Shown one piece after another: positions 15,592-25,009 of a stretch of DNA of 62,715 nucleotides. The first letter of the stretch is position 1, and every line of letters begins with the position of its first letter. The DNA comes from QAMX01 sp964448855 (GTDB lineage: Bacteria; Bacillota; Clostridia; Oscillospirales; QAMX01), in NCBI GenBank assembly GCA_964448855.1, contig CAYUXI010000014.1, forward strand, positions 1-62,715, written 5' to 3'. The translations under genes were made by a program, and so were the position numbers. Below the pieces are notes generated by a model that was given only the letters and a program-made list of their open reading frames with translations, did no database searches and was not told the origin of the DNA.

Positions 15592-18500
15592 TCAGTATGC
15601 AATCTTGATGGTTTTGATCTCGAACGGACGGAGCGTCAGCGGAATGCTGCTGGAGGTGTCCAGCGTCCGCTGCGTTTCCTCCAGCATATTGGTTTCCCAA
15701 ACGCCGGTCGGCTCGAAGCCCAGGTGCAGCATGGTGTTGGTGCGCCCGCCTTCCGATTCGTACAGACGCAGAATCAGTGCGCGTTCGCGGTCTTCACACG
15801 GCTTGATCGTCTCGATGACAACGTTCGAATCATCCGTCTGCGCGAAGGACGCAACGGCTGTTCCGCCGCGGACAACAAGATGCTTCACGTTCAGCAGATA
15901 GGCCGGACGGACAACCGATTCAGCGGAGAATCCGCTGGCGTGCGGCAGGAAGGAGTATTCGCAGTAGTGCTGCCCGTGGTCGCCTGTGAAGTCCGGACGG
16001 ACGCCGCCGCGGTGCAGCGTCAGACGGAGCTGACCGCCGAACGCGGAAATGCCGTATTTGCAGTCGTTCAAAATGGCAACGCCGTAATTCTGCTCGGACA
16101 GATCGGTATACTTGTGGTTCAGAACCTCAAACTTGGCCTGTTCGACCGAATTGTTGCGCGTGGTCGGACGTTTCAGATAGCCGAACTGGATTTCCTGACG
16201 GACGAAATCGGAGAAGACGTCCGTATCGAAAGCCGTTTTCAACAGGCGGTGATCGTCGTTCCAATCCATCAGCGTCTCGAAACGAACCTCCGGCGAATCG
16301 GCGTAGAAAATCATATCCTGCGTCAGCGTCGATTTGGCGGTCAGACGGTAGGAACGGCGAATCCGGAATTCCACGCTGCCGTCAGAAACGACGGATTCGC
16401 TCAGCAGCTGCGCCGACGGACGGAACTTCAGCTCGACATCTGCGTCGATATCCCAGTTGTCCCAGCCAGCCGGAACATCCTCAGCGAGCAGGAACGTGTT
16501 GAGCGGGTAGCCCTCGCCGCACAGCTCACGCGCCGCAGTCCGGTCATAGAAGGAGGAAATGGTTCCGTCCTCTGTAAATGTGACAGTGGCAAACGGCGTT
16601 TCCAGCGTTTTGCCGTCATAGGCGAAGCTGCTGGCCGATTCGGATGCGCCGCATTCGTCCAGCTGAACCGATGCATACGGTGCAATCGTCAGACCGCCAA
16701 CGGCGAGCTTTTCTTCCCCACGAACGGTGCTGACTCTCTGCGTTCTGTAGCCGGAGACACCCGAAACGGAGCCATCCAGATACAGGACATCGTTGCGCTC
16801 AAAGGAGGACGGGTTATAGACCGTCAGATGCTTGGCGGTATCGTCGCGATCCAGCAGCGAATCGGTCAGCTGATGCGCCTGCGCAAGCAGCGCCGTCATT
16901 TCATCCTTGGCCTGATGGTTGGCACGCGGAATGCAGGTGCCGGGCAGAATGTCGTGGAACTGGTTGACCAGCAGCGTGTTCTGCATCTCGCGGAACGCTT
17001 CATCCGATGCGATTTCCTGCGCCGCGACAGCACGGGCAACCGTCAGCACCTCCAGATTGTGCAGCGCGATTTCGGACAGACGGTTGTTCCGCTTGATTTC
17101 GTGCTGGTTGGTCAACGTGCCACGGTGCAGCTCCAGATACAGCTCACCGGCGTAGGTGGCCGGATCCTGAACCTCAGCTTCCAGACGCTTCATGAAATCG
17201 GAAACGGTCGTGTATTCGTATTTCGGGCAGCCTTCCAGATCCTTGCAGCGGAGGGAATGCTCGATCTGATCCCACTGCGGGCCGCCGCCACCATCGCCGA
17301 ACCCGAAGGAGATGAGCTTGCTCTGCGAAACGTTCTTCTGGCGCACCGAATCATTGCCCTTTTTGTTGTGCAGAAGCGGCATGACCTCATGCGGCAGGGT
17401 GCCGATGTGGGTTTTGTTGAAGTGTGCAAAGACGGTGGTGCCGTCAATGCCCTTCCAGTAGAAGGAATCATAGGGGAACGGGTTGGTGTCGTTCCAGGCA
17501 ATTTTCGTGGTCAGGAAGTAATGAACGTCACAGCCCTGCATGATCTGCGGGATGGCCGCGGAGTAACCAAAGGTATCCGGCAGCCAGAAAGCGTCGGACG
17601 TGTAGCCGAAGTGCTCACGCGTAAAGCGCTGACCCCACAGGAACTGACGAATCATGGATTCACCGGACGTGATGTTGCAGTCGCATTCCACCCAGACACC
17701 GCCGTTGGGCTCATACCGCCCCTCGGCGACTTTCTCGCGAATCCGCTCAAAGAGCTCCGGATAATGGCGGCGAATCATATCGCTGTGGTAGGAGGAGCTC
17801 TGGACAAATTTGTACTCCGGATACTGCTCCATCAGGTTCATCTGGTTGGAGGAGGTACGCGCACACTTCTTGATCGTCTCGTCGATGTGCCAGAGCCACG
17901 CCGTATCCATATGGCTGTGGCCGATCAGTCCGACATACGGAACCGTCGCGTTGCCGTTGGTGCGAGCCAGAGACGGCGCCATCACCGCCAGCCCTTCTTC
18001 CAGAGCGGCGTCAAAGGTTGCGCGATCAATGTCGTCCGGCGAATAATAGACGATCTCATGCAGACGGACGAGGACGTTCTCAATTTCAGCGCGACGATAC
18101 GAGCTGTCTTCCAGCGCATCGTACAGGCTGAGCAGCGTCTGCAAATCAAAGAGGAACTTGGTCACCAGCTCGTTGCGGACGCAGAGGTCAATCGTCTGAT
18201 AGGTGAATCGGAAATCGGAACGGGGACGCGTCTCGAAGGGCTGTTCGCCCATGACGTAGTGCCCAGCGTAGAACTCAATGGCCAGCTCCAGCGTCTGACC
18301 GGCAGACGGATGCTGCGCGATCATATCGCAGTAGTGGTTGCCGTGACCGGTGACAACGATTTTTGTCGCATAGGTGCCCATCGGCTTGCCGTCTACCCAG
18401 AGCATCGCCTCATACCCGCCGACCGACGGGCGCAGGAAGAGCGGGCGACCGGCCAGCGATTCCGGCACGGTGTAGCTCGATTTGAACCAGCAGTAGGTGC

Positions 18501-18690
18501 CCTCGCCGCCCCAGACATCACCAGTGGAAATGGGGGTGTAGGCAACGTCCGGAATCGAGTGATACTGCTCCGGCGTTTCGAATTTTTCAAAAGGAAGGGA
18601 ACAGACCTTTTCGAAGATCATCGGATCCAGCATATTGCAGAAACGACGGAGCTTCGAAAGACAACGTGTGATCTGAACATCATTAAGCAT
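15592..18690 (-). CDS. Alpha-mannosidase, glycoside hydrolase family 38
   Basis: This protein of about 1032 residues has the full GH38 layout and would release alpha-linked mannose with retention, using a zinc ion. The catalytic half shows HSHMDTAWLWH (zinc ligands, near residue 257) and WLPDTFGYSAAIPQ, whose Asp is the family's nucleophile, near 372. The C-terminal half is the beta-sandwich region. I see no signal peptide, so it is likely cytoplasmic and works on imported glycans. GAAAGG sits 8 nt before ATG 18690; an ATG at 18708 would start almost at the transcript end. It is a single-gene unit. Confidence 0.93.
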   Translation of the reverse strand: MLNDVQITRCLSKLRRFCNMLDPMIFEKVCSLPFEKFETPEQYHSIPDVAYTPISTGDVWGGEGTYCWFKSSYTVPESLAGRPLFLRPSVGGYEAMLWVDGKPMGTYATKIVVTGHGNHYCDMIAQHPSAGQTLELAIEFYAGHYVMGEQPFETRPRSDFRFTYQTIDLCVRNELVTKFLFDLQTLLSLYDALEDSSYRRAEIENVLVRLHEIVYYSPDDIDRATFDAALEEGLAVMAPSLARTNGNATVPYVGLIGHSHMDTAWLWHIDETIKKCARTSSNQMNLMEQYPEYKFVQSSSYHSDMIRRHYPELFERIREKVAEGRYEPNGGVWVECDCNITSGESMIRQFLWGQRFTREHFGYTSDAFWLPDTFGYSAAIPQIMQGCDVHYFLTTKIAWNDTNPFPYDSFYWKGIDGTTVFAHFNKTHIGTLPHEVMPLLHNKKGNDSVRQKNVSQSKLISFGFGDGGGGPQWDQIEHSLRCKDLEGCPKYEYTTVSDFMKRLEAEVQDPATYAGELYLELHRGTLTNQHEIKRNNRLSEIALHNLEVLTVARAVAAQEIASDEAFREMQNTLLVNQFHDILPGTCIPRANHQAKDEMTALLAQAHQLTDSLLDRDDTAKHLTVYNPSSFERNDVLYLDGSVSGVSGYRTQRVSTVRGEEKLAVGGLTIAPYASVQLDECGASESASSFAYDGKTLETPFATVTFTEDGTISSFYDRTAARELCGEGYPLNTFLLAEDVPAGWDNWDIDADVELKFRPSAQLLSESVVSDGSVEFRIRRSYRLTAKSTLTQDMIFYADSPEVRFETLMDWNDDHRLLKTAFDTDVFSDFVRQEIQFGYLKRPTTRNNSVEQAKFEVLNHKYTDLSEQNYGVAILNDCKYGISAFGGQLRLTLHRGGVRPDFTGDHGQHYCEYSFLPHASGFSAESVVRPAYLLNVKHLVVRGGTAVASFAQTDDSNVVIETIKPCEDRERALILRLYESEGGRTNTMLHLGFEPTGVWETNMLEETQRTLDTSSSIPLTLRPFEIKTIKIAY

Positions 18691-18722
18691 GCATTTCAAC
18701 CTTTCCATGTTCTGATACCTAT

Positions 18723-18751
18723 ATTATAACGGAAAAACGCGCAGAAAACAA
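18723..18751 (-). promoter_or_regulatory. Promoter of the alpha-mannosidase gene
   Basis: On the minus strand TTGTTT (18746-18751) and TATAAT (18723-18728) are 17 bp apart, giving a short leader before the start at 18690. Confidence 0.65.
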
Positions 18752-18865
18752 GGGCATCGCCCGAAAAAATACCAAAGGCTCCAAAAGATGCCTCAATCGG
18801 CCTCGCCAATCCGAAACCATACCGCCCAAACGCGAAACGCGTCCATCAAAGTCCGCCCAAAACAA

Positions 18866-18902
18866 CCAACAGGCAGCCGCGTTGTTTACAGCTGCCTGTT
18901 GG
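18866..18902 (-). terminator. Terminator of the arginine operon
   Basis: CCAACAGGCAGC (18866-18877) pairs perfectly with 18891-18902. On the minus strand the stem is followed by TTGTTTT. It lies 40 nt past the carB-dapF stop. Confidence 0.7.
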
Positions 18903-18941
18903 GAAATGTTTGTTTGCAGGGAACGGGGGGAAGGCAGTGCC

Positions 18942-21900
18942 TCAGTATTCCACTTCGCCCTCGTAGATCAGCCGGGCATTGCCCGTGAGCCAGACGCCTT
19001 CATCGGTGTAACGCACAATCAGATCGCCGCCGCGAACCTTGACGGTCACGTCACTGCCCTTGTGGCAGAACCCGTTTTCGACTGCGGCCACGACCGCAGC
19101 ACAAGCACCGGTACCGCAAGCCCAAGTTTCGCCGTTCCCGCGCTCCCAAACACGCATTTTCAGCGTGGATTCGTTGACAACGCGGACAAATTCCGTGTTG
19201 ACGCGCTCCGGGAAGAGCGGGTTGTTTTCAAAGAGCGGCCCCGTATTTTCCAGATCGACCTCGTCAACGCGGGAACAGAAGACGACGCAGTGCGGGTTCC
19301 CGACGGAAACACAGGTCACGCGGTACTCCAGACCACCCACCGTGATCGGTCGGTCAATGACGGAATCGCCCTCCAAAAGCACCGGCAAACTCGCCGGACG
19401 CAGATCGGCGCGCCCCATGCTGACCTGAACGGAACCGACGGCTCCGTTGAACGAATAGAGCCGGAGCTTTTTCAGCCCGCTGGCCGTTTCAATGGTCAAT
19501 TCGTCCTTCTTGCAAATGCCCTTGTCATATAGATATTTACCGACGCAGCGGATGCAGTTGCCGGCCATTCGGCCTTCACTGCCGTCTGCGTTGAAAATCC
19601 GCATCCGGGCATCTGCAATCTCCGAATGCTCCATCAGGACAATGCCGTCGCCGCCGATTCCGTGATGGCGGTCGGTCGCCGTGATGGACAGCGATTCCGG
19701 ACAGGTGATTTGCCCGTCGAAGTTGTCGAAGAAGATGTAGTCGTTGCCCGAGCCTTCCATCTTGGAAAAATGCAGCTTCTGCCGGCTGGAACGCAGGTGG
19801 TTGATATCCACCAGCTCCGTGTTGTACAGGTGGTAGCGGCTGGCCAGAATGTCAGCCAGCGCATTGGCCGTATCCAGCGAGGTGAGGCAGGCAATGCCCA
19901 GCTGCAATGCACGGCGGTTCAACCGGATGAAATCGTCGATATACTGCTGCTTTTTGTGGGAAGCGGTATAGATGATGTAATCAATCTCGTGATTTTCCAG
20001 CCGCTGCAAAATTTCGTCCGAATCGCTGAGCTTTTCCACAATCGTCACATCAATGCCGGACGCGGCGATTTCAGCACCCGTTCCCGGCGTGGCGTAAATC
20101 CGGAGATGCAGATCGTCCAGCTTCTTCAGCAGACTCGGCAGCTCATAGCGATCCATGGGCTTCAGCGACAGCAGCACACCGGCACGGTGTCCGGGCGTGG
20201 AGGCATCCAGACGGAACCCGGCAGAGACGAGCCCCTTGAAGAGCGCTTCCTCCAGCGTACGGCCAATGCCGAGCACCTCGCCGGTCGATTTCATTTCCGG
20301 ACTCAGCGTCGTGTTGACGTCGGAGAGCTTTTCAAAGGAGAACACAGGAACCTTGACCGCAAAGTACGGCGGATACCGATACAACCCGGTTCCATAGCCC
20401 AAATCCCGGAGCTTGGCACCAACCATGATGCGCGTAGCCAGATCGACCATGGGGACGCCGGTCACCTTGCTGATATAGGGGATGGTGCGGGAAGCGCGGG
20501 GGTTGACCTCAATGACGTAGAGCTCATTCTCATAGATCAGATACTGGATGTTGACCAGCCCACGGACGCCGAGACTCAGCGTCAGCTTGGTGGAACAGTC
20601 AATCACGTGCTCCAGCATCGGGTCGCTGATGTTGAACTGCGGATAAACGGCAATGGAGTCGCCGCTGTGGACACCGGCACGCTCGATGTGCTCCATGACG
20701 CCGGGAATCAGGACGTCGGTTCCGTCGGAAATGACGTCAACCTCCAGCTCCATCCCCATCATGTATTTGTCCACAAGCACCGGATTTTCGATCTTCCCAG
20801 ACAGGATGATGTCCATGTAGTGCTCCACATCGGCGGGGGAATAGGCGATGGTCATGTTCTGCCCGCCGATGACGTAGGACGGACGGATCAGAACCGGATA
20901 CGTCAGCTCCTCCGCGGCGGCCAACGCCTCCGCCTTGCTCAGCGCGGTCATGCCGCGGGGACGGCGAATCGAGAATTGCTCCAGCAGCGCATCAAACCGC
21001 CCGCGATCCTCTGCAATGTCGATGCTTTCCGCACTCGTTCCGAGAATGGCAATCCCGTGGTCGCTGAGGAACTGCGTCAGCTTGATGGCGGTCTGACCGC
21101 CAAACGCGACCACCACGCCGACCGGGTGCTCCACCTCGATGACGTTCATGACATCCTCCGGCGTCAGCGGCTCAAAATACAGGCGATCGGCTGTATCGAA
21201 ATCGGTGGAAACCGTTTCCGGGTTGTTGTTGATGATGATGACTTCATATCCGAGCTTCCGGAGCGTCCAGACGCAGTGAACGGACGAATAGTCAAACTCG
21301 ATGCCCTGACCGATGCGAATCGGACCGGAGCCGAGGACGATGATCCGTTTCCGCGAGGTGTCTGTCGTGCTGGCACGCGCTTCGCAGAAGTCGTCATACG
21401 TCGAATAAAAGTACGGCGTCTCCGCGTCAAACTCTGCAGCGCACGTATCGACCATCTTATACACCGCGTGGCGATGCGCCGGAATCGTCTGCCCGCTGAT
21501 GCGCTCAATGGCACCATCCGGATAACCCAGCTGCTTGGCGCGGAGATAGAGCGATTCTGTCAGCGGCTCTGCGGCAAGCTCCGCTTCCAGCGCGGCCAGA
21601 TTGGCCAGACGCGCTAAAAACCAGCGGTCAATGCGCGTGATCTCGTAGATTCGGTCGATTGAAACACCGGCCTTGATCGCGGCAAAGATCGTAAACAGCC
21701 GCCGATCATCCGGCACGGCGAGCAGCGCATCCCAGTCGCCGGAGACGGGCGAGCGGGCATTCAACGTATCCTGGCCGATTTCCGCACCGCGTACCGCCTT
21801 CATCAGCGCCGCTTCAAAGGTGCGGCCAATCGCCATGACCTCACCGGTCGCCTTCATCTGCGTCCCCAACCGACGGCTGGCGCCCGCAAACTTGTCAAAC

Positions 21901-22982
21901 GGCCACTTCGGGAATTTGACAACGACATAGTCCACCGCCGGCTCAAAGCAGGCACAGGTCTTTCCGGTGACGGCGTTGGTGATTTCATCCAGCGTATAGC
22001 CCAGCGCGATGTAGGTCGTGACCTTGGCAATCGGATAGCCGGTCGCCTTGGAGGCCAGCGCGGAGGAACGGGAAACGCGGGGGTTGACCTCGATGACGGC
22101 ATACTGGAAGCTGTTGGGGTCGAGCGCAAACTGACAGTTGCAGCCGCCCTCAATGCCCAACTCGGAGATGATGTCCAGCGAAGCGCTGCGCAGCATCTGA
22201 TATTCCCGGTCAGACAGCGTCAGAGCGGGTGCAGCAACGATGGAGTCCCCCGTGTGGACGCCGACCGGATCGACATTTTCCATGCTGCAAACGGCAATGA
22301 CGTTGCCCGCATGGTCGCGCATAACTTCAAACTCGATTTCCTTCCAGCCGAAAATATATTTTTCAACCAGCACCTGCGTGATGGGGGAGAGCATCAGCCC
22401 ATTTTTGGCAATCGGAATCAATTCCTCACGGTTGTATGCAACGCCGCCGCCTGCACCGCCCAGCGTAAAGGCCGGACGGATGATGACCGGGTAGCCGATT
22501 TCGTCGGCAATCCGGATGGCACCCTCCAGATCGTTTGTGACCTCTGAGGGGATGACCGGCTGCCCGATTTTCAGCATGGTGTCGCGGAACAGCTGACGAT
22601 CCTCCGCTTTGTCGATGGCTTCGGCGTTGGTACCCAAGAGCCGGACGTTCATCTTGTCCAGGAAGCCCTCGTGCGAGAGCTGCATGGCAATGGTCAAGCC
22701 GGTCTGACCGCCGAGGGAAGCGAGCAGACTGTCCGGCCGCTCCTTCTCGATGATGCGCCGGACGGTTTCCGCGTTCAGCGGTTCCAGATAGATTTCATCG
22801 GCGAGCATCGAATCCGTCATGATGGTGGCGGGGTTGGAATTCACCAGAACCACGTCCAACCCCAGTGATTTTAAGACCCGGCAGGCCTGTGCGCCTGCAT
22901 AGTCGAATTCGGCTGCCTGCCCGATAACGATCGGGCCGGAGCCGATGACAAGAACTTTTTTGATTTCAGGATGCTTCGGCAT
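18942..22982 (-). CDS. carB-dapF: Carbamoyl-phosphate synthase large subunit fused to diaminopimelate epimerase (CarB-DapF)
   Basis: This 1346-residue frame joins two enzymes. Residues 1 to about 1065 are complete CarB, with two ATP-grasp halves (GSGPIVIGQAAEFDYAG at the start; GSGPIRIGQGIEFDYSS in the middle) and the allosteric domain. From about 1066 (LHFSKMEGSGNDYIFF) to the end is DapF, which interconverts LL- and meso-diaminopimelate. Of the two catalytic Cys, the second is present (ETWACGTGAC, near 1286); at the first, the usual CGNG reads AGNC (near 1136). ATG 22982 fits GAAAGG upstream; a TTG at 23015 has no such site. It is last in the arginine operon. Each part has normal length, so this is a genuine in-frame fusion unless assembly error. 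Confidence 0.93.
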   Translation of the reverse strand: MPKHPEIKKVLVIGSGPIVIGQAAEFDYAGAQACRVLKSLGLDVVLVNSNPATIMTDSMLADEIYLEPLNAETVRRIIEKERPDSLLASLGGQTGLTIAMQLSHEGFLDKMNVRLLGTNAEAIDKAEDRQLFRDTMLKIGQPVIPSEVTNDLEGAIRIADEIGYPVIIRPAFTLGGAGGGVAYNREELIPIAKNGLMLSPITQVLVEKYIFGWKEIEFEVMRDHAGNVIAVCSMENVDPVGVHTGDSIVAAPALTLSDREYQMLRSASLDIISELGIEGGCNCQFALDPNSFQYAVIEVNPRVSRSSALASKATGYPIAKVTTYIALGYTLDEITNAVTGKTCACFEPAVDYVVVKFPKWPFDKFAGASRRLGTQMKATGEVMAIGRTFEAALMKAVRGAEIGQDTLNARSPVSGDWDALLAVPDDRRLFTIFAAIKAGVSIDRIYEITRIDRWFLARLANLAALEAELAAEPLTESLYLRAKQLGYPDGAIERISGQTIPAHRHAVYKMVDTCAAEFDAETPYFYSTYDDFCEARASTTDTSRKRIIVLGSGPIRIGQGIEFDYSSVHCVWTLRKLGYEVIIINNNPETVSTDFDTADRLYFEPLTPEDVMNVIEVEHPVGVVVAFGGQTAIKLTQFLSDHGIAILGTSAESIDIAEDRGRFDALLEQFSIRRPRGMTALSKAEALAAAEELTYPVLIRPSYVIGGQNMTIAYSPADVEHYMDIILSGKIENPVLVDKYMMGMELEVDVISDGTDVLIPGVMEHIERAGVHSGDSIAVYPQFNISDPMLEHVIDCSTKLTLSLGVRGLVNIQYLIYENELYVIEVNPRASRTIPYISKVTGVPMVDLATRIMVGAKLRDLGYGTGLYRYPPYFAVKVPVFSFEKLSDVNTTLSPEMKSTGEVLGIGRTLEEALFKGLVSAGFRLDASTPGHRAGVLLSLKPMDRYELPSLLKKLDDLHLRIYATPGTGAEIAASGIDVTIVEKLSDSDEILQRLENHEIDYIIYTASHKKQQYIDDFIRLNRRALQLGIACLTSLDTANALADILASRYHLYNTELVDINHLRSSRQKLHFSKMEGSGNDYIFFDNFDGQITCPESLSITATDRHHGIGGDGIVLMEHSEIADARMRIFNADGSEGRMAGNCIRCVGKYLYDKGICKKDELTIETASGLKKLRLYSFNGAVGSVQVSMGRADLRPASLPVLLEGDSVIDRPITVGGLEYRVTCVSVGNPHCVVFCSRVDEVDLENTGPLFENNPLFPERVNTEFVRVVNESTLKMRVWERGNGETWACGTGACAAVVAAVENGFCHKGSDVTVKVRGGDLIVRYTDEGVWLTGNARLIYEGEVEY

Positions 22983-23018
22983 TGTAAACCCAAACCTTTC
23001 AAAAGCGCGCCACAAACG

Positions 23019-24101
23019 TCAGCGTGTGACGATGGAAGAAACAAACTGACGGAAAAGACTGCCGGTGTCTTTCGGCCCCGCGCAGGCCTCCGGGTGAAAC
23101 TGGACGGAAGCGGCGTGAATCTCCGGATAGACCATTCCTTCGCAGGTTCCGTCGTTGGCATTGACAAACCACTGCGCCGCGCCAAACGCCTTCAGCGAAT
23201 CGGCAAGGACGGCATATCCGTGATTCTGGCTGGAAATAAAGACGCGGCCGGTTTCCAGATTCTTGACGGGCTGATTCGTGCCGCGATGCCCGTATTTTAA
23301 TTTCTCGGTCTGCCCGCCTGCGGCCAGCGCCAGAAGCTGATGCCCCAGACAGATGCCAAAGATCGGGCACTTTCCGAGCAGCTTGGCGAGCTCGGCGATG
23401 CATTCGGTATTTTCCGCCGGGTCGCCCGGCCCGTTGGAGAGCAGAATGCCGTCCGGATGGAGCGCGAGGATTTCCTCCGCAGGCGTTTGCGAGGGAACGG
23501 AAATCACCCGACAGCCGCAGGCTAAAAGCGCGCGCTCAATGTGGCGCTTGGCACCGTAATCGATCAGGACAACGGTCGCACAGACCGGACTGTCCGGTTC
23601 CAAAACCTGGACTGCCGAACTGGTTACGGCCTTGACCGCATCCGCAACCCGATACGAACGGAGCGCATCCAAATCCACAAGCGATGGGTCGGATACGATG
23701 GCGGCATTCATGACGCCGCGTGCGCGAATCAAACGCGTCAGCTGACGGGTGTCGATGCCGCAGACGCCGGGAATCCCATGCTCCTTCAGAAAACAGTCCA
23801 CCGTCGTCTCCGAACGGAAGTTGGAGGGCGTTTCACAGGGGTCGTAGCAGACGTAGCCGCGCACAACACTGCGATCGGATTCAAAATCCGCCGAAATCAT
23901 GCCGTAGTTGCCGATGGCGGGGAAGGTCTGCATCACGATCTGACCGTAATAGCTGGGGTCTGTCAGCGTTTCAATGTAACCGCCCATGCCGGTTGTAAAA
24001 ACCAGCTCCCCGAGGGTATCGACCGATGCGCCAAAGCGTTTGCCGGTGAACACCTCACCGGACGCCAAAACAATGGATATAGAGTCTTTGAAAGCTGTCA
24101 T
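23019..24101 (-). CDS. carA: Carbamoyl-phosphate synthase small subunit
   Basis: This 360-residue glutaminase subunit supplies ammonia to CarB. The N-terminal half is the CarA-specific domain (TTGMGGYIETLTDPSY), and the C-terminal half is a class I amidotransferase with the nucleophile in FGICLGHQ and the His-Glu pair in QFHPEA. The ATG overlaps the argF stop as ATGA, which sets the start at 24101 and suggests translational coupling. carB follows after 36 nt. Being inside an arg operon, it probably serves arginine rather than pyrimidine synthesis. Confidence 0.95.
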   Translation of the reverse strand: MTAFKDSISIVLASGEVFTGKRFGASVDTLGELVFTTGMGGYIETLTDPSYYGQIVMQTFPAIGNYGMISADFESDRSVVRGYVCYDPCETPSNFRSETTVDCFLKEHGIPGVCGIDTRQLTRLIRARGVMNAAIVSDPSLVDLDALRSYRVADAVKAVTSSAVQVLEPDSPVCATVVLIDYGAKRHIERALLACGCRVISVPSQTPAEEILALHPDGILLSNGPGDPAENTECIAELAKLLGKCPIFGICLGHQLLALAAGGQTEKLKYGHRGTNQPVKNLETGRVFISSQNHGYAVLADSLKAFGAAQWFVNANDGTCEGMVYPEIHAASVQFHPEACAGPKDTGSLFRQFVSSIVTR

Positions 24102-25009
24102 ACGGATTCGCCCATCAATGTACACAGAACAGCCTTTTGTGCATGCAGACGGTTTTCTGCTTCGTCAAATATTTCATCTGCATGTGCCTCAAACACATCG
24201 GCAGTGATCTCTTCGCCTCTGTGCGCGGGCAGACAATGGAGCACCATGGCGTTCGGCGCGGCGCACTTCAGAACGTCCGCATTCAGCTGGTAGCCCGTGA
24301 ATGCCTGACGGCGCAGGGCCGCTTCGCCCTCCTGACCCATAGACGCCCAGACATCCGTGTACAGCACGTCTGCACCCTGAACCGCATCCATGACGGAGGA
24401 TGTCATCTCAAACGAACCGTTTGCCTTGGCCCAGGCGACAATGTCGCTGTCCGGCTGATAGTTGTCCGGGCAGGCAATGGCCACCTTCATGCCCATCTTG
24501 ATGCCGCCGACAATCAGCGAGTTGGCCATGTTGTTTCCGTCGCCGACAAAGCAGAGCTTCAGCCCCTTGAAATTGCCCTTGCGCTCCCGAATGGTCATCA
24601 GGTCAGCCAGCACCTGACAGGGGTGCGCATAGTCCGTCAGACCGTTGATGATCGGAATCGAGCCGTACTTCGCCAAGGCTTCCACATCGGACTGCGCAAA
24701 GGTTCGAATCATAATCCCGTCCAGATACCGCGACAGCACACGCGCCGTATCCTCGATCGGCTCACCGCGCCCGATCTGCAGGTCGTGCCCGCTCAGAAAG
24801 AGCGCCGAACCGCCCAGCTCATACATCCCGACTTCAAAGGAGACACGGGTACGGGTGGAGGACTTTTCAAAAATCATCCCCAGCGTTTTGCCGGCCAGAC
24901 GCTTGGTATCAATGTGGTGCTTCTTTTCGTATTTCAGCTGATCGGCCAGATTCAGAATGTCCGTAATTTCGGACGAGGAAAGATCCATCAGCTTTAACAG
25001 GTGTTTCAT
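24098..25009 (-). CDS. argF: Ornithine carbamoyltransferase
   Basis: This 303-residue enzyme makes citrulline from ornithine and carbamoyl phosphate. The carbamoyl phosphate loop STRTRVSFEV, the HPCQ motif and the ornithine loop HCLPAHRG are all present, at normal family spacing. The ATG overlaps the argD stop by 4 nt (ATGA), and its own stop overlaps carA in the same way, so the three are translationally coupled. Confidence 0.95.
   Translation of the reverse strand: MKHLLKLMDLSSSEITDILNLADQLKYEKKHHIDTKRLAGKTLGMIFEKSSTRTRVSFEVGMYELGGSALFLSGHDLQIGRGEPIEDTARVLSRYLDGIMIRTFAQSDVEALAKYGSIPIINGLTDYAHPCQVLADLMTIRERKGNFKGLKLCFVGDGNNMANSLIVGGIKMGMKVAIACPDNYQPDSDIVAWAKANGSFEMTSSVMDAVQGADVLYTDVWASMGQEGEAALRRQAFTGYQLNADVLKCAAPNAMVLHCLPAHRGEEITADVFEAHADEIFDEAENRLHAQKAVLCTLMGESV

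Noticed and set aside
15724..18729. A 1001-codon open frame on plus opposite the mannosidase gene
   Set aside because: It mirrors the GH38 gene on the other strand, has no family motif and has unlikely composition; it is a shadow of a GC-rich gene.
19626..21617. A 663-codon open frame on plus opposite carB
   Set aside because: CarB motifs on minus are unmistakable; the plus frame is antisense noise.
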